64,000 bases of DNA from Adiantum capillus-veneris (Eukaryota; Streptophyta; Polypodiopsida; Polypodiales; Pteridaceae). Positions 55,884-64,000 of this stretch are shown here, one piece after another. Under the pieces are notes generated by a model, which saw only the letters and a list, made by a program, of their open reading frames with translations, had not been told where the DNA came from and did no database searches. The position numbers and the translations under genes are program-made. Numbering within the stretch: position 1 is the stretch's first letter; every line of letters begins with the position of its first letter. The stretch lies in the NCBI GenBank assembly GCA_014529385.2, contig CM043969.1, positions 17,307,446-17,371,445 on the forward strand, written 5' to 3'.

Positions 55884-57022
55884 AATTTTGGATGAACCTC
55901 TTGTAGTAGGAACATAGGCCTAGAAAGCTTCGAATGTCATGTACGGACTTCAAGTCTAGCCATGACCTAATTGCTTCCACTTTGGCGGGATCCATGCGTA
56001 CCCCATCCTTCGAAACAATGTGCCCATGGAAGCGAATCTCTTTCAAAAAGAACTCACTTTTCTTAGCATTAATGAGTAGCCTGTTCTTACGTAACTCATT
56101 GAAAATTGCGGTCAAGTGATCCCTATGCTCCTCTTTAGACTTGGAGTAGACAATCATGTCATCAAAGAAGGTACCCACGAAGGTTCTATGTGGTCTAAAA
56201 ATTCTGTCCATCATTCTATTAAATGTGGCAGGAGCATTTGTGAGACCAAACGGCATGACAAGAAACTCATAGAGACCAAATGTTGTCCTGAATGCAATCT
56301 TATGGACATCTTCTAGCCTAATGCGTATCTGATGGTAGCCACTCTTTAGGTCTATCCTTCTAAATAATGACGCTCCCTCAAGCCGATCAATAATGTCATC
56401 TATCCTTGGTATGGGGAACCTGTTTGTGATGGTATTCTTATTCAAGGCGCGATAGTCAATGCACATGCGCCATGAACCATCCTTCTTCGGCACTAGGAGT
56501 ATAGGAGAACAAAAAGGGGATGAACTGGGCTGAATCAGCCCCTTCTCTAAAAGCTTGTTGACCTGACTCATAATCTCTTTCTGCTGGGCTGCACTAACCC
56601 TGTATGGTGGTCTATTCAGTGGACTAGAACCGGGCACAAGATCTATGGTATGATCCTTAGGTCTCTCAGGAGGTAACTCCCCTGGCAACGAGTCCGAAAA
56701 ACAAACACCGAAACCACTCAAAAAAGTTGACTTGTCTTTATCTAAGGTAGACAAATTAGATACAACTTCAGGTACTTCTTTTGCAAAGATCAAGTGCACA
56801 TAAAGATGATTCTTTATTACAAATGAAATAACAGAAGCAGAAACAACTGAAACAGACTTGCCTTTAAGCTTTACATCAAGGACATGAGTCTTTCCTCTAT
56901 GTACAAGGGTAATCTTTTTGTTGTAAGTATCCACCATAGCATGCAACCTGTAACACCATGGGATACCTAGTAAGACATGACAGCCCTCAAGTGGCATAAT
57001 ATGAAATTCTTCCGCATCCACA
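55831..57022 (-). pseudogene. Gypsy G protease C-terminus and reverse transcriptase
   Basis: Starts in a protease/linker (EEFHIMPLEGCHVLLGIPWC, then YNKKITLVHRGKTHVLDVKL), then the RT: PYRVSAAQQKEIMSQVNKLL, SPILLVPKKDGSWRMCIDYR, ALNKNTITNRFPIPRIDDII, FRRIDLKSGYHQIRI, PFGLTNAPATFNRMMDRIF, FFDDMIVYSKSKEEHRDHL, FLGLCSYYKRFI. The catalytic box is FFDD instead of the usual Y/FxDD with Val or Leu. Continuous for nearly 400 codons. Cut at 57022 by K2; the preceding protease codons continue at 62714. Confidence 0.9.
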
Positions 57023-57275
57023 TGATGAGTGCGCAGCGGTGTGTGCAAGTGAAAGAGCACGCGAGGAAGTGCAATGTGTGTGCAGAGAAGGGAGACGAAG
57101 AGCAGTAGGAGAGGAAGCGCTAGCAGAAGAAGAGGGAGAGAGAGAGAGCTCATGTTTTTGGGGAAAACTCAATAAGTGAGTTTTGGGTTTTTCCACTTTT
57201 ATTATAAGTGACCTTTAAAAAATGTGAAAGTATAAAAATGTACAAAAAGGGGTTATTTAGGCCTTTAACCCAACA
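57023..57275 (-). repeat. K2 3' LTR
   Basis: 253 bp, TGTTGGG...CTCATCA on the minus strand, nearly identical to the right copy apart from a 29-base difference and scattered substitutions. TATAATAAAAG on the minus strand may be the promoter. Confidence 0.92.
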
Positions 57276-57310
57276 ACCTCCCACTTAAAGGCATAAATGG
57301 CGCCTTTAAG

Positions 57311-57757
57311 CTACGTGACTCCCACCATCTCTATGCATAGATGATGTTGTGCTTTGGGTAAGCACTTAGTGGGAGCATCGGTTGGATTTTGTGATGTATG
57401 GACCTTAACCAATGTAATAAGGCCATCCTCAAGCACTTCTCGTATGAAGTGATACCGCACATCAATATGCTTTGTGCGTGCATGAAACATGGCGTTCTTT
57501 GCCACACATATAGCACTCTGGCTATCACAACCAAGCATAGGTGCCTTGGCAGGCAAACCAAACTCACTGCATAGGCGTGCTAACCAAATAGCTTCTTTGG
57601 AAGCTTCAGTGGCTGAAATATATTCAGCCTCTGTAGTAGACAATGCAACAATCTTTTGCAATCTAGAACACCATGAAACAACACCTCCCGCAAGAGTAAA
57701 TACATAAGTCACTTGTGGATTTCCGTGTATCCACATCACCAGCCATGTCAGAGTCAC
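57311..57757 (-). pseudogene. K2 RNase H
   Basis: VVSWCSRLQKIVALSTTEAE, YISATEASKEAIWLARLCSE, DSQSAICVAKNAMFHARTKH and IDVRYHFIREVLEDG form a complete copia RNase H end. A frameshift around 57700-57720 separates it from the upstream frame, where KGFCDSDMAGDVDTRKSTS begins the same domain. Ends a few dozen bases before the 3' LTR. Confidence 0.88.
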
Positions 57758-59339
57758 AAAATCCCTTCAACTCCACTGGTCCTTTACCATAGGAGATGCA
57801 TTTGTTTTTAGTCCCTTTCAAGTACCTCATAATGGACTTCACTGCATCCCAATGCAACCTGCCTGGATTAGCCATAAACCGGCTAACAACTCCCACTGCA
57901 TGGGCTATGTCAGGCCTAGTAGCAACCATAGCATACATAAGTGAACCACAAGCTGAAGCATAAGGCACACTTTGCATGTCATTGGCTTCTTCCTTTGACT
58001 TGGGACAATCATCCTTGGAGATTTTAACATATGGCTGTAATGGCACACCAAGAGGCTTTGCTTCAGCCATGTTAAATCTGTCCGGCACCTTTTCAATGTA
58101 CTTTTCTTGCGACAAATACAATAGGCGCTTGTCTCTTTGCTGTGTAACACGCACTCCAAGTATATGTTCAGCTGCCCCAAGGTCTTTCATTGAGAACGCA
58201 GATTTCAGCTGCCCTTTAAGAGCATCTACAATGGTGCTTTTCTTTGCAGCTATCAACATATCGTCTACATAGAGCACAAGAATGATCGGGTTGCCATCCT
58301 CATCACGTTTGGTATACAAACAATGGTCTGCATGGCTTCTTTTGTAACCATGTTTAAGCATGAAGCGATCAAACTTCTTGTACCACTGTCTACATGATTG
58401 TTTCAGCCCATACAAGCTTCTATTGAGCATACATACCAAATGTTCCTTGCCAGGGATGACAAAACCCTCGGGTTGCTTCATGTAAAGCTCTTCTTCCACA
58501 TCACCATGCAAGAAAGCGGTATGTACATCCATTTGGTCCATTTCCAAATCAAGAGCAACCACAATGGCAAACAATAGAGAACACTTCCTTGCCTTATACT
58601 TGGGTTTTGCATCAACAGTTTTGATTTTATACACCCATTTGTTAGGAATAGCCTTCCTTCCTTTGGGCAATTCAACCAAATCCCAAGTATGATTAGCATG
58701 CAAAGCTTTAATCTCTTCCTGCATAGCAAGCTCCCACTTGTCGCTGTGCTCACATGTCCTTGCCTCTTTATACGTAAGAGGCTCTCCCTCATCTGTCAAC
58801 ATAATGTAATGCAAAGAGGGGTCATATCGACTCACAGGCCGTCTTTGACGAGTAGACCGTCTCACCCAACGATCCACATTATCCGGCAATGGGTTTACAT
58901 CAGGTGGCACTACAAAATCATCAACAATGGGCTGTTGTACATCATTTTCAGCACCATTTTCAGCATTATTTCTTGGCTGCAAATGCCCTTCAAGAGCCTC
59001 AATTTGTTGAGCCTCAATTTGCTGTCCAACATCATCTGGCTCAAACACCACTGGATCATCTACATTTTCAGCCATTTGTGGTGCATCTTGAGGGTCAAAA
59101 ATAGGCCTAACAGGTGGCTGTTCATGCTGAAATTTCACCCTTTTATGGTCATGCTTTGAGGCACAATTGTTTTGAAGCAGCCTTGCCTCATTAAAAACAA
59201 CATCCCGGCTGCGTACAACCCTTTTGAGCTGAGGTAACCAAATCCTGTAACCCATTTCGCCTTCTTCACCATATCCCATGAAGAGGCCTTTAATAGACTT
59301 CGCATCTAGTTTGCTCCTCAACTCAGGTCTAACATGCAC
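57700..59339 (-). pseudogene. K2 integrase C-terminus and reverse transcriptase
   Basis: Starts within the integrase tail (KSIKGLFMGYGEEGEMGYRI), a long acidic linker, then the RT: EPLTYKEARTCEHSDKWELA, MQEEIKALHANHTWDLVELP, KAIPNKWVYKIK, VALDLEMDQMDVHTAFLHGD, LNRSLYGLKQSCRQWYKKFD and the catalytic LYVDDMLIAA. About 25 residues that normally follow KYKAR (the LVAKG...FSPV part) are missing, joining KYKAR to KCSLLFAIV. It continues through SACGSLMYAMVATRPDIAHA into RNase H. Confidence 0.9.
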
Positions 59340-61673
59340 AAAAGCTTCGCAACCAAAAATGCGTTAGTGATCATATGAAGTAGGCTTGCCAGATCAAACC
59401 TCTTCAGGGATGTCACCTTTCAAAGACATGTGAGGGGATCGATTGCATATATGCACTGCAGTTTTCAAAGCTTCTCCCCAAAATCCATGAGAGAGATTAG
59501 CTGTGGACAGCATGCATCTCACCCTCTCACAAAGTGTCCTATTGAATCTTTCAGCCACACCATTAGAAGAGGGGCTGTATGGCACAGTAAGCTCCTTCTT
59601 AATGCCCAAATTTTCACAAAACTTGTTAAATTCAGCACTTGTGTACTCCCCCCCATTGTCTGTACGCAAGCATTTTAGCTTTCTACCAGTTTGGGTGGTC
59701 ACAAATGCATGAAATCTCTTAAACGCAGCAAAGGCTTCATCCTTAGACTTAAGCAAATAAACCCAAATTTTCCTAGAATGATCATCAACAAAGGAGACAA
59801 AATAACATGCACCACCCATAGACTTAGTAGGCATGCTACATACATCAGAATGTACAAGATCAAGCACACAAGATTTACGAGAGACACCAGAGTAATAAGA
59901 ACGCTTTACTTGCTTGCCATATTGACATTCATTACAAAAATCAAGCTTTGTGCCTTTAGCATCAAGCTTGTTCAAAGTACAAAGCTTAGAAAGGCCCTTT
60001 TGGCTCATATGGCCAAGCCTCTTGTGCCACAACTCCATGTGAGAGTTAATTTCAGCCAATGCAATAAACTTGCCCAACACGGCCTTTTCATGCATGCAGT
60101 AAAGTGTCCCTTTCTTTGTGCCCTTTACAATCAGCCTTGAGCCTTTAGTCATTTTCCATGACCCTCTCTCAAACAAGATGCTGTAACCATGCATATCCAT
60201 CTGACCAACAGAAAGCAGACTCTTCTTGATTCCCGGCACATATCGAACATCATGCAAAACAAGCTCATTTGTGCCATCTATGGAGAGATGCACGGTGCCA
60301 ATATCCTCAATGGAGCATGCATGATTGTTTCCAAGGTATACATGGCCACGCTTGCCCGCATCAACAATAGAGAAACACTCCTTGATAGGAGTCACATGAA
60401 ATGAAGCACCGGAATCAACAATCCAAGTCTGGGACAATGCATCATTGACAGTCAACAAAGCATCAATAAGATCACTCTTGGTGATCTGCATGTCCTGTGA
60501 ATGAACATTTAGAGAGGCATTAAAGTCATAAGCATCATCATCTGACAAAGTGGCACACAAGATGTCCTCTACATCTGATAGCTCCTCAATCACGACACTA
60601 GAAGCCACATTGGCCTTCTCTTTGTCCTTTGAGCTATCCTGTGCATCTGCCTTGACAGTCAACAAAGCATCAATAAGATCACTCTTGGTGATCTGCATGT
60701 CCTGTGAATGAACATTTAGAGAGGCATCAAAGTCATAAGCATCATCATCTGACAAAGTGGCACACAAGATGTCCTCTACATCTGATAGCTCCTCAATCAC
60801 GACACTAGAAGCCACATTGGCCTTCTCTTTGTCCTTTGAGCTATCCTGTGCATCTGCCTTGACTTCCTTCTTCTCTTTCTTTTTGTCTCCACCATTCTTT
60901 TTCCTTTCTAACTCAGCTTTATAGTACCTGCAATCGGGTTTCTTGTGACCTTTCCTGCCACATTGATAGCAAGTCACATCACCCTTGCCTTTGCTTGCAT
61001 TTCCCCTTTCTTTACTCTTACTCTTACTCCTTTGAGCATAAGCATTCTTCTTTTCTGTCCTGTCTCTAACCATGTTGGCAGAGCTGCCTCCCTCTCCACT
61101 TGCTTTCCTCCTGATTTCTTCATTCAAGATAGAACCCCTAACACCATCAAAGGTCAAATTGGGGTTATTGGACAACGAAACCACCAAAGTTTCCCATGAC
61201 TCAGGTAAGGTCATAAGCAAGAAGATAGCTTTCAGCTTATCATCAAATGGGGACAAGCCAGAATCCTGTAAGTGCGACAGAGTACCTGCGAACAATGACA
61301 AGTGCTCTGCCGCGCTCTTGGACTCATCTAGTTGCATGCCAACAAGTTTTCGCATCAAGTGCACCTGGTTGACAGGCGTTGTATTTTCATACATTCCCTT
61401 TAACTTCTCCCACACATCAAAAGCAGTCGTGAGACCTTTCACATCAATGACGGTCTCATCTGTCATGGCCATTTTAATGTATGTAACGGCCTTCCTATTC
61501 ATGCTAACCCATGCTTCATCTGTCATATTCTGTGGCTTCACCTGTTCAAGTGCCCCTTCGCAATCCTTAAGAAATAGGATTCCTTGAATACTGTCTTTCC
61601 AAAGATCAAAACCTGTACCATCAAACCTCTTAATCTCGAAGAGGTTCTTCACATCCAAAGAAGATGAGGCCAT
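59340..61673 (-). pseudogene. K2 gag-protease-integrase
   Basis: Open for 759 codons from MASSSLDVKNLFEIKRFDGT. Gag core (FDLWKDSIQGILF, VWEKLKGMYENTT), CCHC knuckle CYQCGRKGHKKPDC, acidic linker with an exact in-frame duplication of 69 codons, protease WIVDSGASFHVTP (active-site DSG intact), integrase zinc domain (ELWHKRLGHMSQKGLSKL, CNECQYGKQ), catalytic core (LVHSDVC, LRTDNGGEYTSAEFNKFCE, PYSPSSNGVAERFNRTL). It ends at PEEV, where a Trp codon has become TGA, and a second stop follows within about 10 codons; the frame then continues into the RT piece. Confidence 0.93.
60444..60857 (-). repeat. 207-bp in-frame tandem duplication in K2 gag/protease linker
   Basis: Two copies of 207 bases (offset 60447 to 60654) that differ at one position noticed (Asn versus Asp codon). 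Each encodes 69 residues, Asp/Ser/Lys-rich (ADAQDSSKDKEKANVASSVV and onward). Confidence 0.92.
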
Positions 61674-62417
61674 AGTTGCACGAAATGAAAGGGATAATAC
61701 GCTGAATTTTTGGGAAAAATGCGCAAAAATCGGAGTATAGCCTCACAGAGATGTGCACTACAGCTCCAAATGGTCGTAGGAGCAATTTGGGGCAAAATAG
61801 GACGATTTGGGCACAAAATTAAGTTTCTGAAATTTATGCGCAGGAAATTTCAGTGAGCAAATTTGTGCGCGAAAACAAGAAATTTAGTTTTTTTTAGCCT
61901 CAGAAGACATACATAAGGCTAATACACAGCCTTTAGAAGCATGTAAGTACAAAAGCCGCAATTTGTAGCATCAAAATTGCATGAAATTGAGCCACAAATG
62001 GTCATACATCGACAAAATTTGTCAAATGTGCGTAGATTGCATCAATTAGCACTTTCCCCAATGTAATCGCACCATAAAAACACTTGCAAAAACCTGCGTA
62101 AATCTGAAATTTGCTTAAAGCACCTGTTTTAGGGCTTGTTTTTCGGCAATTTCAAGGTTTTCGGGTAGCGGGGACTTAGCAAAAGTATTCCCACACCTTA
62201 ATACATCATTTGCAAAACCTGTATTTTCGGTTGTCATAACCTGTAATTTCCTTTTTTTGACCTAATTTCACCTTGTTTTAGGTCAATTTGGGTTGCCGGG
62301 AGCTCTCTGGTGTCCGGGGACGAGTCCTTTGGCGACGAAATTGCAAAATCTCGCGATAAAGTTGACCTTCTTGGCTGAAATTCAGCGTTTGCAGGTTTGG
62401 GGGCAAACCCTAATCGG
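61674..62417 (-). other. K2 leader (untranslated)
   Basis: About 740 bases between primer site and gag ATG, with no long frame. Nothing else recognised. Confidence 0.7.
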
Positions 62418-62429
62418 GCTCTGATACCA
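62418..62429 (-). other. K2 primer-binding site (initiator tRNA-Met)
   Basis: The minus strand reads TGGTATCAGAGC two bases after the LTR end CTCATCA. Confidence 0.92.
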
Positions 62430-62431
62430 GT

Positions 62432-62713
62432 TGATGAGCGCGCGGCGGTGTGTGCAAGTGAAAGAGCACGCGAGGAAGTGCAGTGTGTGTGCAGAGAGGG
62501 GAGGCGAAGAGCAGCAGGAGAGGAAGCGCTAGCAGAAGAAGAGGGAGAGAGAGAGAGCTCACGTTTTTGGGGAAAACTCAATAAGTGAGTTTTGGGCTTT
62601 CCCACTTTTATTATAAGTGACCTTTAAAAAATGTGTCCAGGTTCGGTTCAATATGAACCTGGACAAAGTATAAAAATGTACAAAAAGGGGTTATTTAGGC
62701 CTTTAACCCAACA
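62432..62713 (-). repeat. K2 5' LTR with a 29-bp inverted-repeat insertion
   Basis: 282 bp, matching the 3' LTR except for a 29-base insertion (62636-62664) that forms a hairpin, GTCCAGGTTC and GAACCTGGAC around a 10-base centre. Confidence 0.92.
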
Positions 62714-62757
62714 CCACATAGCTTTGAATGTGCAGACGAAGCTTCCCTTGCAGTTTA
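62714..62757 (-). pseudogene. Gypsy G protease fragment, right of K2
   Basis: On the minus strand reads QGKLRLHIQSYVD, which continues in frame into AEEFHIMPLEGCHVLLG at 57022 once K2 and one CCACA are removed. It is cut at about 62757 by LTR sequence. Confidence 0.75.
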
Positions 62758-63548
62758 GGTGCGAAACCCTGAACCTACATAAAAACACAGCGGGCTGTAA
62801 TTCCCTGTTTCGCATCGCTTTTAGCGGAGCAAACATGCCTACGCGTGTCCCAAGGGCTACCGCACACAATGGGACAATTTCCCTGTGAATTGGACGAGTT
62901 TTCACGTGAGAAAACTCTCCAAACTCGCAATCTTTCGAGATGGGACTGTGCGTACGTGTGAGGGATTAGCAATTGGCTAATCCCGTTCCTGTTCAGAAGG
63001 CTCTTGCCTTGGCAAACGCGCATAAACCCCCAGAACTCTACATGTTCATCTGAGTAGCCTAACTAGTGGGGCATTACCATATGTGCCAAAGGGGAGAGAG
63101 AGATGCACGAGAGAAAATCATCAGGCTACATGAGACAGAGGAGAAGGCAAGCTTTTCATTAAAGCTGTAGACCTGCACCCACTACTCACACACACACTGT
63201 AGGTCACTCTCTTGGGTGCCTCCTCTTGTTGAGGTGTCCTACAGGCAGCTCTCCTCCTGCCAAGTGTCCAGTTTGGCCCTTTGGGTTAATCCTCTAGTTC
63301 CCACCGACTTATAAAGTTATAAGTGACTTTCCGAGAGGCCCAGACTTCATTTGGCGCACACAGGCTTCCATACTCATCAGAATTCAATGCTAATTGGCCC
63401 AACCAATCCCAGACTGACCGACCTAGACTCCCGAGGCGAGAAACCTGTTCGGCCGAACTGTCTCACACTTGCCATGCAATGTCCACTTGCACCTTTTCAT
63501 GGGTTCCGGGCAAAACAAGTAAAAATAGAAATAAATAAAAATATCTAA
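62758..63548 (-). repeat. Truncated G-type LTR (U3 side)
   Basis: 62758-63045 matches 51620-51890, and 63260-63540 matches 51960-52240, in the same order and orientation. 63045-63260 differs from that LTR. A TATAA-like site (CTTTATAAG, near 63309, minus strand) is present. R/U5, primer site and gag are missing because the sequence joins protease codons directly. Confidence 0.65.
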
Positions 63549-64000
63549 TACTTATTTATGGAAGGCAACAAGAAAAGTACACTTCTTGGTGACAGCGAGA
63601 GATTGAGGTAGTATGGTCCACACACAGGACTAGCGGTAAGCAGTAGTTGTCCTTTGTATGTAGCCACTGTATGGCCCATCTCTGTGTAAGGCTGTCAGTA
63701 GGTGTCCAGTTTGGCCCTGAGTTAATCCTCTAGTTCCCACCGACTTATAAAGTTATAAGTGACTTTCCGAGAGGCCCAGACTTCATTTGGCGCACACAGG
63801 CTTCCATACTCATCAGAATTCAATGCTAATTGGCCCAACCAATCCCAGACTGACCGACCTAGACTCCCGAGGCGAGAAACCTGTTCGGCCGAACTGTCTC
63901 ACACTTGCCGTGCAATGTCCACTTGCACCTTTTCATGGGTTCCGGGCAAAACAAGTAAAAATAGAAATAAATAAAAATATCTAATACTTATTTATGGAAG
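63267..64000. repeat. 436-bp tandem duplication
   Basis: 63267-63702 is repeated from 63703 to the end of the window with an offset of 436 bases. Over the compared 290 bases only a few differences are seen (for example TTTGGG versus GA near the start, and CCATGC versus CCGTGC). The short open frames repeated here are not genes. The array may continue beyond the window. Confidence 0.9.

Larger units (their letters stand above)
57023..62713 (-). mobile_element. K2: nearly full-length Ty1/copia retrotransposon (Tork/TNT1-like)
   Basis: 5,691 bp with LTRs 57023-57275 and 62432-62713, flanked by CCACA on both sides (57018-57022 and 62714-62718). Order on the minus strand: LTR, tRNA-Met primer site, gag, protease, integrase, RT, RNase H, polypurine tract (AAGTGGGAGGT), LTR. 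Integrase before RT defines copia. It inserted in the protease region of element G. A few stops, one RT deletion and one frameshift disable it. Confidence 0.93.

Noticed and set aside
57023-57153. N-terminal extension MSSLSLPLLLLALPLLLL fused to the gypsy protease/RT frame, resembling a signal peptide
   Set aside because: This hydrophobic stretch is K2 LTR sequence read through into the interrupted gypsy frame.
58689-61587. Plus-strand frames up to 171 codons opposite K2
   Set aside because: Antisense shadows of a recognisable copia polyprotein; no independent motif.
63323-63974. Duplicated 65-71-codon frames
   Set aside because: They repeat only because the DNA is tandemly duplicated; the homologous LTR region at 51960-52240 does not preserve the frame.

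Overview
This window is intergenic and intronic DNA from a large, retrotransposon-rich plant genome. The plant assignment rests on plant-type Ty3/gypsy and Ty1/copia polyproteins, a CACTA (En/Spm) transposon with a TNP2-type transposase, LTR primer-binding sites for plant initiator tRNA-Met, and one host exon encoding the end of a plant LRR receptor-like kinase. A Penelope-like reverse transcriptase without a visible endonuclease domain hints at a lineage that keeps such elements, but I cannot place the species. There are no bacterial genes, CRISPR arrays, rRNA genes or intact tRNA genes. Element labels below (A, B, C, E1, E2, P, CACTA, K1, G, F, K2) are mine.

Layout. 1-5411: element A, a minus-strand LTR retrotransposon with about 1.8-kb LTRs, a decayed gag and no pol; its left LTR lacks about 9 bases because the window starts inside it. 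A sits in the gag of element B (minus, about 5412-10411), a Ty3/gypsy-like element with an Asp-tRNA-type primer site. The 2.8-kb leader of B carries a 20-bp palindrome every 270-300 bp. 10412-13039: LTR-like promoter sequence, AT-rich DNA and a microsatellite cluster. 13040-14626 plus 25599-29650: element C, a plus-strand relative of B, split by a block at 14627-25598. That block holds two copies of another gypsy-type element, E1 (plus) and E2 (minus), joined tail to tail at a short palindrome.

30503-43111: element P, a minus-strand Penelope-like element, split by a 9,153-bp CACTA transposon (31827-40979) with perfect 12-bp terminal inverted repeats and a TAT target duplication. The CACTA carries TNP2 remnants, two TNPA-like modules, a triplicated tRNA-like sequence and a 230-bp near-perfect hairpin. 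44205-45694: K1, a miniature copia element in which gag is fused to RNase H by deletion. 45695-49658: no recognisable gene. 49659-50074: last exon of an LRR receptor-like kinase (minus), the only host gene seen.

50589-64000: a nest around decayed gypsy element G (minus): a 1.67-kb LTR, a PR/RT fragment, a TRIM-like miniature element F (53032-54463) rich in AAACCCTAA telo-box repeats, the main PR-RT-RNase H-integrase body, and a nearly complete copia element K2 (57023-62713, CCACA target duplication). The window ends in a partial G-type LTR with a 436-bp tandem duplication.

Nearly all coding sequence here is mobile-element debris with stops and frameshifts. K2 is best preserved. The observations most worth following are the periodic palindromes in the B/C leader, the Penelope-like RT, the hairpin and tRNA-like repeats inside the CACTA, and the kinase exon whose upstream intron is apparently filled with nested elements.
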